Source of the DNA: CAIUSP01 sp040375675
Lineage (GTDB): Bacteria > Actinomycetota > Thermoleophilia > Solirubrobacterales > 70-9
Reading direction: 5' to 3'
Length of the DNA stretch: 44,555 bases
Assembly (NCBI GenBank): GCA_040375675.1
Contig: JBEIRY010000004.1
Location: 1 to 44,555 of the forward strand
The position numbers and the translations under genes are program-made. Of this stretch, positions 1 through 7,707 are shown piece by piece. The notes beneath the pieces are model-generated. The model was given only the letters and a program-made list of their open reading frames with translations. It ran no database searches and was not told the origin of the DNA. Positions within the stretch are counted from its first letter, which is position 1, and each line of letters starts with the position of its first letter.

Positions 1-1112
1 CACGGTCGGAGCAGGTCTACAACGAGCGCTACGACCACGGCATGCGGGTCAAAGCGGTGATTACCGATGTCTCCTCAGAGAACAAGGGTCCGAGCGTGGT
101 CGTCTCTCGTCGTAGCTCCGAGCTGATCAAGAAGCTGTTCGAGCTCGAGGTACCTGAGATCGCCGACAATCTGGTCGAGATCACCGATGTCGCCCGTGAG
201 CCTGGATGGCGTTCGAAGATCGCTGTCATCTCTCACAGTGACGGTGTCGATCCAGTAGGAGCTTGCGTTGGTCCCAGGGGCTCCCGGGTGCGCATGGTCG
301 TCTCGGAGTTGCGTGGAGAGAAGATCGACATCATTCCGTTCAACGATGAGCCAGCCAGGTTCGTCGCCAAGGCTCTTTCTCCAGCGAGGGTGCGTGAGGT
401 ACTGGTGGACGATGAGACCAAGGAGGCAACGGTCATCGTTCCCGACGACCAGCTCTCACTTGCGATCGGCCGCGACGGCCAGAACGCACGACTTGCAGCG
501 AGGTTGACCGGTTGGAAGATCGACATCAAATCCGAAACCGAGTTCGCTCACACCGATCAGGAGGGCGTCGAGTACGAAGGCGAAGATGTGCCTGATGGTC
601 GCTGCATGGCTCTACTGGCCAACGACAGGCGCTGCCCGAATGCCGTTATCGAGGGATCCCACTATTGCGGTCTCCCTCAGCACCAGGCGCTGATCAGGTT
701 CAGCACCAATCAGGTTGCCGTCGTTGCGGATCTCGGTGACGACGAGGTGGCCCTTCTGGCGGATTCGAGTTCAGATGAGGCCAATGTAAAAGCGATCGTT
801 ACCGGTGCCGAAGAGGTCTTCGAAAAGGCCGAGGCTGAGCGCCTCGCCAAAGAGGCCAAGGAGGCCGAAGAAGCTGAGCGCCTGAAGAAGGAGGAAGAGG
901 AGGCGGCTGCAGCAGAAGAAGAAGCTTCCTCTGAGGATGAGGCCGCTGAAGGCGAGTCCTCGGATGCCGAGCAAGAGGCACCTGCCGAGGAAGAGGCACC
1001 TGCCGAGGAAGAGGCACCTGCAGAGGAAGAGGCACCTGCCGAGGAGGAGACACCTGCCGAGGAAGAGGCACCTGCAGCGGGTACTGATGGCGACAGCGAA
1101 GAGAAGGAGTAA
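1..1112 (+). CDS. nusA: Transcription termination/antitermination factor NusA, 3' part
   Basis: NusA binds RNA polymerase and nascent RNA and tunes pausing, termination and antitermination. The gene enters from the left edge, in phase from base 3, so its start is outside. What remains begins in the S1 domain (KGPSVVVSRR), followed by two KH domains with the family landmarks REPGWRSKIAV, DPVGACVGPRGSRV, GEKIDI, and VPDDQLSLAIGRDGQNARLAA (about bases 190-530). After the KH domains comes an unusual Cys/His cluster (C603, C633, H660, C666, H681, given as base of first codon letter), then a charged Ala/Glu-rich helix and an acidic tail built from six-residue repeats. This tail replaces the acidic helical repeats of proteobacterial NusA. 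The stop codon lies 9 bases before infB, and the usual ylxR gene between nusA and infB is absent. Identity is certain; the role of the C-terminal part is unknown. Confidence 0.97.
   Translation, partial: RSEQVYNERYDHGMRVKAVITDVSSENKGPSVVVSRRSSELIKKLFELEVPEIADNLVEITDVAREPGWRSKIAVISHSDGVDPVGACVGPRGSRVRMVVSELRGEKIDIIPFNDEPARFVAKALSPARVREVLVDDETKEATVIVPDDQLSLAIGRDGQNARLAARLTGWKIDIKSETEFAHTDQEGVEYEGEDVPDGRCMALLANDRRCPNAVIEGSHYCGLPQHQALIRFSTNQVAVVADLGDDEVALLADSSSDEANVKAIVTGAEEVFEKAEAERLAKEAKEAEEAERLKKEEEEAAAAEEEASSEDEAAEGESSDAEQEAPAEEEAPAEEEAPAEEEAPAEEETPAEEEAPAAGTDGDSEEKE
975..1079 (+). repeat. 18-bp tandem repeats encoding an acidic NusA tail
   Basis: About 5.8 copies of an 18-base unit, gaggcacctgccgaggaa with minor variants (gca for gcc, gag for gaa, aca for gca), lie head to tail and in frame. 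Each encodes Glu-Ala-Pro-Ala-Glu-Glu. The near-identity of the units suggests recent slippage, so copy number may vary between strains. Confidence 0.9.
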
Positions 1113-1121
1113 GCGAACAGG

Positions 1122-3308
1122 GTGGCAAAAAGGCGCGTCCATGAGATCGCAAAGGCGAAGGGGATAACGAGCAAGGAGTTGCTCGCTGCCCTGCATGCCG
1201 CTGGCGTCGACGCCAAGGCCGCCCAGTCCAACGTGGAAGAGGCAGACGCCGAGCGGGCGCTTGCCGGGTCGCAGCCAGCGCCTGAACAGGCTGCCCCGCA
1301 GAAAGCCGAGGCGAAGGCAAAGCCGGCCGAGTCCAGGTCAGAAGGGCAGTCGGCAGGCCAGGAGCCTCCCGCTGCCTCTGCTTCAGGCAAGAAGATGCGC
1401 CGCGTCGTGATCGACTCTCAGGCATCGCGTCGCGATCAGATAACCAAGAACCAGCCGCCACCCCGTGCTCCACGGCGACGCGGAGGGAGGCGCCGCAAGC
1501 CGGTCCTCGAAGAGCCGGTCTCCGAAGCCGATAAGCAGCCGGAGATCATCCCGGCAACGAAGGTGAACTCAGGGGCAACGGTTCGCGAGGTTGCGGAATT
1601 GCTTGGGCTCTCGCCTGCCGAGGTGATCAAGGCTTTGATGGAACAGGGCGAGATGGCAACTCTCACCCAGACGCTGACCGATGATTCGGTGATGGGCATT
1701 GCGAAGCGGTTCGAGCGTGAGGTGGAGATCGTTACCGCCGCCGACGAGGTGCCGGACATACCTGAATATGAAGACGACGATGCCACTCTGGTCGACCGTC
1801 CGCCGGTTGTCACCGTGATGGGGCACGTCGATCACGGCAAGACCTCGCTGCTGGATGCGATTCGGCAGACCGATGTGGTCGGAGGAGAGGCTGGCGGAAT
1901 CACTCAGCACATTGGTGCGTACCAGGTGGCACACGATGGGCACACCATCACATTCCTGGACACACCGGGACACGAGGCCTTCACTGCCATGCGCGCCAGG
2001 GGCGCCGGGGTCACCGACGTTGCGGTGATCGTGGTGGCGGCGGACGACGGTGTGATGCCTCAGACGCTCGAGGCTGTGGATCATGCGAAGGCGGCCGAGG
2101 TGCCGATGCTGATCGCCGTGAACAAGATCGACAAGCCGGACTCCGATCCAAGCCGCGTCCGAAACGAACTTGCGCAGCGAGACCTTACACCTGAGGATTG
2201 GGGCGGCGAAACCGTTTACGTGGACGTATCCGCCAAGACGAAGGAGGGCCTGGACAACCTGCTCGAGATGGTCCTGTTGGTCACTGAGCTCGAGGAACTC
2301 TCAGCCAACCCTGACGCTCCTGCCAGCGGCACGGTTCTAGAGTCGGAGCTCGATCCGGGCCGCGGGCCGCTGGTCGGTCTTCTGGTGGAGCGTGGAACAT
2401 TGAGGATCGGCGACGCGGTCGTATCCGGTGCGCAGTGGGGCAAGGTGCGCGCGATGCTCGATCACAACGGCAAGCGGGTCGAGGAGGCCACGCCCGGAAT
2501 GCCGGTGGAGATACTCGGTTTCGATGGCGTATGCGAGGCGGGAGAGCCGGTTCGCGTGGTCGAAAATGAACGCGCCGCTCGCCAGGCAGCAGCTGAGCGC
2601 TCCAATCGCCTGAAGACCGAGGCCTTGGCAAGGCGCCAGGCACGGAAGGTCACCCTGGAGGAAGTGTTCGAGAAGGCCAAGCAGGGCGAGCTGAAAGAAC
2701 TCAACATCGTGCTCAAGTCCGACGTTGCAGGCTCTCTCGAGGCGCTTCAGGACGAAATTGCGAAGGTTCCGCAAGAGCAGGTAGCGGTCAATGTGATCCA
2801 CGCCCAGACCGGAGGTATCAACGAGTCCGACATCATGCTCGCCTCGGCATCAGATGCGATCGTGATCGGATTCAACGTTCGCCCTCTCGCCGAGGCACAG
2901 CGTGCAGCTGCGTCGGAGGGGGTCGACGTCCGCACCTACACCGTGATCTACAAGGTCACCGAGGAGCTGCGCGCCGCTATGGAGGGGATGCTCGAACCGG
3001 AAGAGGTCGAGCAGGTCGTGGGCCAGGCGGTTGTCAAGGATCTGTTCAAGGCATCCAAGATCGGAACGATCGCGGGGTGCGAGGTAACCAGCGGAAAGGC
3101 AACGCGCAGCGCCAATGTGCGATTGGTCCGCGAGGGAACGATCACCTGGACTGGGACACTTGCCTCCTTGCGCAGGTTCAAGGACGACGTAAACGAGGTC
3201 GACGAAGGTCTGGAGTGCGGAGTCGTGCTCGATGGTTTTGCTGACGTCAAGGTCGACGATGTGCTCGAGTTCTTCGAGATCAAGAAGATCGAGAAGACAC
3301 TGGAGTAG
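1122..3308 (+). CDS. infB: Translation initiation factor IF-2
   Basis: GTPase that brings initiator fMet-tRNA to the ribosomal P site. The start is GTG at 1122, with AAGGAG at 1104-1109 inside the end of nusA as the ribosome site. Domains in order: an N-terminal IF2_N helical domain (residues 3-50, VHEIAKAKGITSKELL), an Ala/Lys/Glu and Arg-rich linker, a second IF2_N domain (about 147-205), the G domain with G1 GHVDHGKT (234-241), G3 DTPGH (280-284) and G4 NKID (334-337), then domains II, III and the fMet-tRNA-binding C-terminal domain. At 728 residues it is at the short end because the N-terminal linker is reduced. It lies between nusA and rbfA, the standard bacterial order. Confidence 0.98.
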   Translation: MAKRRVHEIAKAKGITSKELLAALHAAGVDAKAAQSNVEEADAERALAGSQPAPEQAAPQKAEAKAKPAESRSEGQSAGQEPPAASASGKKMRRVVIDSQASRRDQITKNQPPPRAPRRRGGRRRKPVLEEPVSEADKQPEIIPATKVNSGATVREVAELLGLSPAEVIKALMEQGEMATLTQTLTDDSVMGIAKRFEREVEIVTAADEVPDIPEYEDDDATLVDRPPVVTVMGHVDHGKTSLLDAIRQTDVVGGEAGGITQHIGAYQVAHDGHTITFLDTPGHEAFTAMRARGAGVTDVAVIVVAADDGVMPQTLEAVDHAKAAEVPMLIAVNKIDKPDSDPSRVRNELAQRDLTPEDWGGETVYVDVSAKTKEGLDNLLEMVLLVTELEELSANPDAPASGTVLESELDPGRGPLVGLLVERGTLRIGDAVVSGAQWGKVRAMLDHNGKRVEEATPGMPVEILGFDGVCEAGEPVRVVENERAARQAAAERSNRLKTEALARRQARKVTLEEVFEKAKQGELKELNIVLKSDVAGSLEALQDEIAKVPQEQVAVNVIHAQTGGINESDIMLASASDAIVIGFNVRPLAEAQRAAASEGVDVRTYTVIYKVTEELRAAMEGMLEPEEVEQVVGQAVVKDLFKASKIGTIAGCEVTSGKATRSANVRLVREGTITWTGTLASLRRFKDDVNEVDEGLECGVVLDGFADVKVDDVLEFFEIKKIEKTLE

Positions 3309-3339
3309 AGAGGCTGCGCAGGCCCTACGCCTCGATCAG

Positions 3340-3672
3340 ATGACCACCTCGCGTATGCGCAAAGTCAACGAGGCCCTGCGGGAGATTCTCGCGGAGGCTA
3401 TTTCCTCGGATATGAAGGACCCCCGAATCGGTTTCGTGACGATCACCCAGGTGGATACCGCTCCAGATCTTCGCGCCGCAAAGGTGTACGTAAGCGTTCT
3501 CGGTAGCGAGGAGGACAGGGCCGAGACCCTTGCGGGGCTCGAATCCGCTCAGGGCTTTCTCCAGTCGCGCATCGGAGGGGAGATGCAGATCAAACGCACC
3601 CCAACCCTCAGCTTCCACTACGACGACACGATCGAGCGAGGAGACCGAATCTCCCGCTTGCTGGAAGACTGA
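3340..3672 (+). CDS. rbfA: 30S ribosome-binding factor RbfA
   Basis: RbfA is a KH-like protein that matures the 16S rRNA 5' end of the small subunit and helps cells adapt to cold. The ATG at 3340 gives 110 residues, close to the family norm, beginning RMRKVNEALREIL and containing DPRIGFVTIT and AKVYVSVLG. The open frame runs further upstream but that part is the 3' end of infB in another frame, so the internal ATG is chosen; no strong ribosome site precedes it and translation is probably coupled to infB. Its stop codon overlaps the next start by one base (TGATG). Confidence 0.93.
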   Translation: MTTSRMRKVNEALREILAEAISSDMKDPRIGFVTITQVDTAPDLRAAKVYVSVLGSEEDRAETLAGLESAQGFLQSRIGGEMQIKRTPTLSFHYDDTIERGDRISRLLED

Positions 3673-4664
3673 TGCCTGTGTCCACTTTGGCAGCCGACAC
3701 CGCCGCAGTCGCCGAGCGCCTGCGCTCAGACGAGAGGTTCATCCTCACCACCCACGAAAACCCGGACGGGGATGCGCTCGGCTCGATGCTCGGGATGCAG
3801 CGACTGCTGACTCTCTTCGGCAAGGACTCGGTGATGTTCCTGGCAGCCAAGGAGTTCCCACTTGCGGTCGAGTATCAGTTCCTTCCACTCGAGGAGGTGT
3901 TTCACGAAGCACCTGCAGACATTGCCGATCGCACCGTGATCTTCCTCGACTGCGGAAATGTCGATCGGATGCCGGTCGAGTTCCTCCAGACCGACGGTGC
4001 AGTCGTCTTGAACATCGATCACCACCACGACAACACGAGATTCGGTGAGGTCAACTTGGTGGACCCCGATGCATGCTGCACAGCGCAAATCGTCTGGCGT
4101 CTGGCTCACGAACTCGGAGTGGAGATAGATCGCGAGATGGCAGAGGCGCTTTACGTGGGTCTGGTCACCGATACCGGCAAATTCATGTACGAAAACACCG
4201 ACGAGGAATCGCATCGCATGGCTACAGAGATGCTTCAGTGCGGAGTTCGCCCGAGTGAGGTCTACCGCCGCCTCTACGAGCACGCTCCTATAGAGAAGTT
4301 GCTCCTGTTGGCGCGAGCCCTGTCTTCGATCGAGAGGACCGACGACGGTGAGATCGCGACGGCTTACGTATCGAACACCGACTACGAGGAGACCGGCGCC
4401 TCCGAGACTCTCACCGAAGGCATCATCGATTCTCTGCGTACGCTCGACGGAACCAGGTTGGTCGCCGTCGTGAGAGACAGATCCTCTGGCGAAGGAACTG
4501 CGCGCAAGGTCAGCCTCAGAGGTACCGACCCCGAGGTGGATGTCTCGGCGATTGCGCGCTCTCAAGGCGGGGGAGGCCATCCGCGGGCAGCTGGCTTCAG
4601 CACCGACCTTGGCTACCAGGAAATCCTGGAGGTGCTGCGGAATGAACTCCCGTCAGCTGAGTGA
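3672..4664 (+). CDS. DHH-family phosphoesterase (NrnA-type nanoRNase / pAp phosphatase)
   Basis: This 330-residue protein belongs to the DHH-DHHA1 family that degrades 2-5-nucleotide RNA and in many species also dephosphorylates 3'-phosphoadenosine 5'-phosphate. Visible motifs are HENPDGDALGS near the N-terminus (metal-binding DxD type), IFLDCGN, the signature IDHHHDN, a later DTGKF segment, and the C-terminal DHHA1 motif GGGGHPRAAGF. The location next to rbfA and truB matches its place in many Gram-positive genomes and suggests removal of nanoRNA made by PNPase and RNase J, also present here. Cytoplasmic; no signal peptide. Which substrate dominates cannot be told from sequence. Confidence 0.9.
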   Translation: MPVSTLAADTAAVAERLRSDERFILTTHENPDGDALGSMLGMQRLLTLFGKDSVMFLAAKEFPLAVEYQFLPLEEVFHEAPADIADRTVIFLDCGNVDRMPVEFLQTDGAVVLNIDHHHDNTRFGEVNLVDPDACCTAQIVWRLAHELGVEIDREMAEALYVGLVTDTGKFMYENTDEESHRMATEMLQCGVRPSEVYRRLYEHAPIEKLLLLARALSSIERTDDGEIATAYVSNTDYEETGASETLTEGIIDSLRTLDGTRLVAVVRDRSSGEGTARKVSLRGTDPEVDVSAIARSQGGGGHPRAAGFSTDLGYQEILEVLRNELPSAE

Positions 4665-5472
4665 TGTACCGGCAGCACTTCTGATCGACAAGTCAGCCGG
4701 TCCAACCTCACACGATCTGGTGCAGCAGGTGCGTCGCGAATACGGGGTCAAGGCCGGTCACGCCGGGACCTTGGATCCGTTTGCCACCGGTTTGATGATC
4801 TGCCTGCTCGGCAGAGCCACGAGGCTGCAGCGCTACCTGCTCGGGCTGCCGAAGCGCTATGAGGCAACTGCACGTCTTGGGTGGCGGTCCAGCACAGGGG
4901 ACCCAACGGGTGAATTGACCGAGACGGGGATGATTCCGGGATCACTTGAGTTGCCCACCGGCACGGTCACCCAAAAGCTGCCGATGACCTCCGCAGTGCG
5001 GGTCGATGGCGAGCGACTCTACAAGCGGGCCCACCGAGGCGAGGAGATCGAGACCCCTGAGCGCGAGACTCAGGTCTACAGAGCCGATCTACTCGAGAAC
5101 GACGGGCAACGGGCCCGCTACGAAATCGAATGCGCGGCGGGCACATATGTGCGCACGCTGGTGGAAACCCTCTCAGATGCGTACTGCGAAGAGTTGCGAC
5201 GCACTGCAATCGGCGAGCTCCGAGTCCCGGCTGGCGACCCTGTTCCCCTCTCGGCAGATCAGCTCCTGGCTTTCATGCCAGAGCGTCGGGCGGATGAGGA
5301 AGAGGCAGACAAGGTCGGCCATGGATCGGCAATAGATATCGGAGAGTTGGATCCCAATCTGGTCGGCGATGGTGCAAGCGACAGGGTTCGGATTACCACC
5401 GACAGCGAGGTGCTCGCGGTGGCAAGGCTGGGTGACGAGGGAGACCTTCGGCCCGAGGTGGTGCTCGTATGA
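4642..5472 (+). CDS. truB: tRNA pseudouridine(55) synthase TruB
   Basis: TruB isomerises uridine 55 in the T-loop of tRNA. The ATG at 4642 gives 276 residues and has an excellent ribosome site, GGAGGT at 4628-4633, placed 8 bases upstream inside the preceding gene; the two coding regions overlap by 23 bases. Motifs: LLIDKSAGPTSHD at the N-terminus, the catalytic block GHAGTLDPFATG with the nucleophilic Asp, KRYEA, and CAAGTYVRTL in the RNA-binding region. A PUA-like C-terminal segment follows. Translation is coupled to ribF through a four-base ATGA overlap. Confidence 0.96.
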   Translation: MNSRQLSDVPAALLIDKSAGPTSHDLVQQVRREYGVKAGHAGTLDPFATGLMICLLGRATRLQRYLLGLPKRYEATARLGWRSSTGDPTGELTETGMIPGSLELPTGTVTQKLPMTSAVRVDGERLYKRAHRGEEIETPERETQVYRADLLENDGQRARYEIECAAGTYVRTLVETLSDAYCEELRRTAIGELRVPAGDPVPLSADQLLAFMPERRADEEEADKVGHGSAIDIGELDPNLVGDGASDRVRITTDSEVLAVARLGDEGDLRPEVVLV

Positions 5473-6359
5473 GCATCGAGGTCGTCTCCCTGCCGGATGC
5501 CGAGTCGAAACGCTCCCGGAGGGTCGCGGTGGGATTCTTCGACGGGGTCCATCTAGGGCATCGCGCCGTCATCGAGGGTGCCGATACCGTCCTCACCTTC
5601 GACCCACACCCACTTGCCGTCATCAACCCCGATGCGGCGCCGAAGATGATCATGAGCGCTGAGATGAGGCGTGATGTACTTGCCGGGCTCGGGGTGAAGG
5701 AACTCGTAGTGATCCCGTTCGATCACGACTTCTCCAAGTTGAGTGCAGAAGAGTTCGTCGAGCAGGTGCTGGTCGAGAAGCTCGGCGCCGAATGGGTGTC
5801 GGTCGGAGAGAACTTCAGGTTCGGCGCTGGAGCCAGCGGTGATGCAGCGATGCTGGCGGCCCGGCCAGAGTTCGAAACCAGGGTTGCTCCTCTCGTAGAG
5901 GTCGATGGCGAGACGGTTTCGTCGACCAGGGTCAGAGCTCTTGTCGCAGCCGGTGATGTTGCTGCGGCCTCGCGCTGCCTCGGAGGACCATTCATGCTCG
6001 AGGGCGAGGTCGTTCCGGGTGACCAGCGTGGGCGCGAGCTTGGCTTTCCGACCGCCAACATCGTCCCGTCGAATGATCTCGTCTACCCGGGGCACGGGGT
6101 GTATGCAGCCTTCGCAAACGAGTATCCCGCAGCAGTGAATGTTGGAGTCAGACCCACCTTTGAGACCGGAAGGGGGGTTCTGGTCGAGGCGTACCTGATC
6201 GATCAAGACCTGGATCTCTATGGCCAGCCACTCCGGGTCGCGTTCGTGGATCGACTTCGCGGGGAGAAACGCTATTCGGGCGCCGAAGAGCTGATCGAGC
6301 AGATGAAGGTGGACGTCGAGGATGCTCGCAAGGCTTGTGCAGCATTTTCTCTCTCCTAG
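5469..6359 (+). CDS. ribF: Bifunctional riboflavin kinase / FAD synthetase
   Basis: Makes FMN and then FAD from riboflavin. The N-terminal adenylyltransferase half shows the nucleotide-binding motif GFFDGVHLGH (about residues 22-31), the segment GENFRFG and SSTRVR; the C-terminal riboflavin kinase half shows RGRELGFPTANI and NVGVRPTF. The 296 residues are close to the usual length. The N-terminal domain is compact, with a short lead-in. It overlaps truB by four bases. Its TAG stop is immediately followed by the rpsO promoter-like hexamers. Confidence 0.96.
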   Translation: MSIEVVSLPDAESKRSRRVAVGFFDGVHLGHRAVIEGADTVLTFDPHPLAVINPDAAPKMIMSAEMRRDVLAGLGVKELVVIPFDHDFSKLSAEEFVEQVLVEKLGAEWVSVGENFRFGAGASGDAAMLAARPEFETRVAPLVEVDGETVSSTRVRALVAAGDVAAASRCLGGPFMLEGEVVPGDQRGRELGFPTANIVPSNDLVYPGHGVYAAFANEYPAAVNVGVRPTFETGRGVLVEAYLIDQDLDLYGQPLRVAFVDRLRGEKRYSGAEELIEQMKVDVEDARKACAAFSLS

Positions 6360-6361
6360 GC

Positions 6362-6367
6362 TATGGT
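6362..6367 (+). promoter_or_regulatory. Predicted leaderless -10 for rpsO (TATGGT)
   Basis: TATGGT ends 8 bases before the rpsO GTG, where a transcript would start at or next to the start codon. A second candidate, TAGGCT at 6357-6362, contains the ribF stop codon and has TTGTGC 16 bases upstream as a possible -35. No Shine-Dalgarno sequence lies before the GTG. Confidence 0.55.
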
Positions 6368-6375
6368 TCGCAGCC

Positions 6376-6645
6376 GTGAGTTTGACTAAAGAACAGAAGA
6401 CTGAGCTGATCGGCCAATATGGCCGCTCCGGTACCGACACAGGATCCGCTGAGGTCCAAGTGGCGATGATCACCGAGCGGATCAACGAGCTGACCGAGCA
6501 TCTGCGCACCCACAAGAAGGACCATCACTCGCGCCGCGGCCTGCTGAAGCTGGTAGGCAAGCGTCGTCGTCTCCTCAAGTACCTCGAGCGCGATGACCTC
6601 GAGCGCTACCGTTCGCTCGTCTCCGAGCTCGGCCTCCGTAGCTGA
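6376..6645 (+). CDS. rpsO: 30S ribosomal protein S15
   Basis: S15 binds the 16S rRNA central domain and organises the small-subunit platform. The GTG at 6376 gives 89 residues, exactly the usual length, beginning SLTKEQKTELI and containing TGSAEVQVAMITERI, HHSRRGLLKLVGKRRRLLKYL. The longer open frame extends into ribF and is not homologous there. The gene sits between ribF and pnp as in most bacteria, but two thiol-redox genes are inserted before pnp. It has no ribosome site and probably has its own leaderless promoter. Confidence 0.96.
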   Translation: MSLTKEQKTELIGQYGRSGTDTGSAEVQVAMITERINELTEHLRTHKKDHHSRRGLLKLVGKRRRLLKYLERDDLERYRSLVSELGLRS

Positions 6646-6653
6646 GGACAGCG

Positions 6654-7103
6654 TTGGTCGAGCCAGGGGACAGCGCGCCCGATTTCAGTCTCCCGAATCA
6701 GGACGGAGAAGAGGTGACACTGGCGGATTTCGCCGATAAACGGCTCGTCCTTTGCTTTTATCCAGGCGACTTCACCAATGTATGCGGCGACCAGCTGGCG
6801 TTGTACGAGTCCCTCAAGAGCGACTTCTCCGATGCCGGCGCTGTGATCGTCGGAGCATCGGTCGACTCGAGCGCCTGCCACGGGGCTTTTGCCGAGAAGC
6901 TCGGCTTGACCATGCCGCTGCTGGCGGACTTCCACCCCAAAGGAGAGGTCTCGACCGCATACGGCGCCTACTCGCCCGAGTACGGATGTTCCAGCCGCAG
7001 CATCTTCCTTGTCGAGCCTGATCGCTCGGTCTCTTGGGTCTATCACTCGCCGCCCCTCGAGGTTCCGGGCGCGAACTTGATCTTCGACGCACTTTCGGCC
7101 TGA
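6654..7103 (+). CDS. Peroxiredoxin, AhpE/Bcp-like, one-Cys type
   Basis: A 149-residue thiol peroxidase of the AhpC/TSA superfamily that would reduce hydrogen peroxide or organic peroxides in the cytoplasm. The start is TTG at 6654 (protein begins VEPGDSAPDFSLP), with GAGG at 6644-6647 as a modest ribosome site. The peroxidatic cysteine is Cys44 in PGDFTNVC. There is no cysteine five residues later, so the Bcp-type resolving cysteine is missing; other cysteines occur in SSACHGAF and YGCSSRS, and the enzyme may be of the one-Cys AhpE type. It follows rpsO by 8 bases and precedes a DsbA-like gene by 8 bases, which suggests a shared redox role. Confidence 0.88.
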   Translation: MVEPGDSAPDFSLPNQDGEEVTLADFADKRLVLCFYPGDFTNVCGDQLALYESLKSDFSDAGAVIVGASVDSSACHGAFAEKLGLTMPLLADFHPKGEVSTAYGAYSPEYGCSSRSIFLVEPDRSVSWVYHSPPLEVPGANLIFDALSA

Positions 7104-7111
7104 CCAGATAA

Positions 7112-7609
7112 ATGACCGACCTGACCAGCGCGCAGGTGCCACCGGTCGGCTCCGGTGACCATCTGCGCGGAGATGGGCTGGAAGTGGTCCTCTATGTGGA
7201 TCTTGGATGTCCACACTGCGCCGCCACATGGCAGGGGATGTCGGACCTCGGCCTGAGTATCTGTTTTCGGCACTTTCCCATCAAATCGCAGCATCCTCGC
7301 TCGCCGGCTCTGCACGCTGCCGCAGAGGCAGCCGGACTGCAAGGCAAGTTCTGGCCGTTCGTCGATCGGCTCTTTGCCGACCGAGGTCGAACCGACGACC
7401 CTCATCTCTGGGAAGCTGCCGAGGAGTTTGGCCTCGATCTCGACCGCTTTGAGCAAGATCGCCGCTCGCCGGATGTGGAGGATCGAGTTCAGCGTGATTT
7501 CCAATCTGGGGTGCGCGCAGGTGTCTCGGCCACGCCCGCTGCGTTCGTTGGAGGCGTGGCCGTAAAAGCCCCCTTGCATCGCTCCCTGCGCAGCATGTCC
7601 GGCGCCTGA
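7112..7609 (+). CDS. DsbA-family thioredoxin-fold oxidoreductase, cytosolic
   Basis: This 165-residue protein has an active-site CPHC at residues 33-36 following a hydrophobic strand (VVLYVDLG), a DsbA-type helical insertion (ALHAAAEAAGLQGKFW) and a cis-proline motif SATPAAF, all diagnostic of DSBA-like thioredoxin folds. There is no signal peptide or membrane segment, so unlike classical DsbA it should act in the cytoplasm, perhaps as a reductase or isomerase for the adjacent peroxiredoxin; this pairing is inferred only from adjacency. ATG at 7112 lies 8 bases after the peroxiredoxin stop. Confidence 0.85.
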   Translation: MTDLTSAQVPPVGSGDHLRGDGLEVVLYVDLGCPHCAATWQGMSDLGLSICFRHFPIKSQHPRSPALHAAAEAAGLQGKFWPFVDRLFADRGRTDDPHLWEAAEEFGLDLDRFEQDRRSPDVEDRVQRDFQSGVRAGVSATPAAFVGGVAVKAPLHRSLRSMSGA

Positions 7610-7633
7610 AGTTATGGCCGAGGCGTGTAACCT
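7606..7633 (+). promoter_or_regulatory. Predicted pnp promoter
   Basis: TAACCT (7628-7633) fits a -10 element and CTGAAG (7606-7611), 16 bases upstream, is a partial -35 match overlapping the stop region of the previous gene. Transcription would begin near 7640, giving a leader of about 68 bases before the pnp ATG. This is one of the few clearly leadered units in the window. Confidence 0.4.
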
Positions 7634-7644
7634 GCGCAAACCAG

Positions 7645-7658
7645 AGAACGAGAGTTCT
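7645..7658 (+). promoter_or_regulatory. Small hairpin with GAGA tetraloop in the pnp leader
   Basis: AGAAC-GAGA-GTTCT is a perfect 5-bp inverted repeat; as RNA it would be closed by a GNRA-type tetraloop. A second short stem, CGCC...GGCG, follows near 7673-7685. PNPase in other bacteria autoregulates through its leader RNA, so a similar role is possible. As DNA the same sequence is GAAC-N4-GTTC, the core of Gram-positive LexA sites, so an operator is the competing reading. Confidence 0.4.
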
Positions 7659-7707
7659 AAAAGCAACAGAGTCGCCAACCGGGCGGCGTGAAGGGAAAAG
7701 TGAATAG

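Noticed and set aside
710..1473. Several long open frames on the minus strand over the nusA tail and infB start
   Set aside because: They are shadows of the acidic and Ala-rich coding repeats on the plus strand, lack ribosome sites and give low-complexity Ser/Arg/Pro proteins.
5553..6515. 320-codon minus-strand open frame opposite ribF and rpsO
   Set aside because: It opposes two well-conserved genes and its product lacks any domain.
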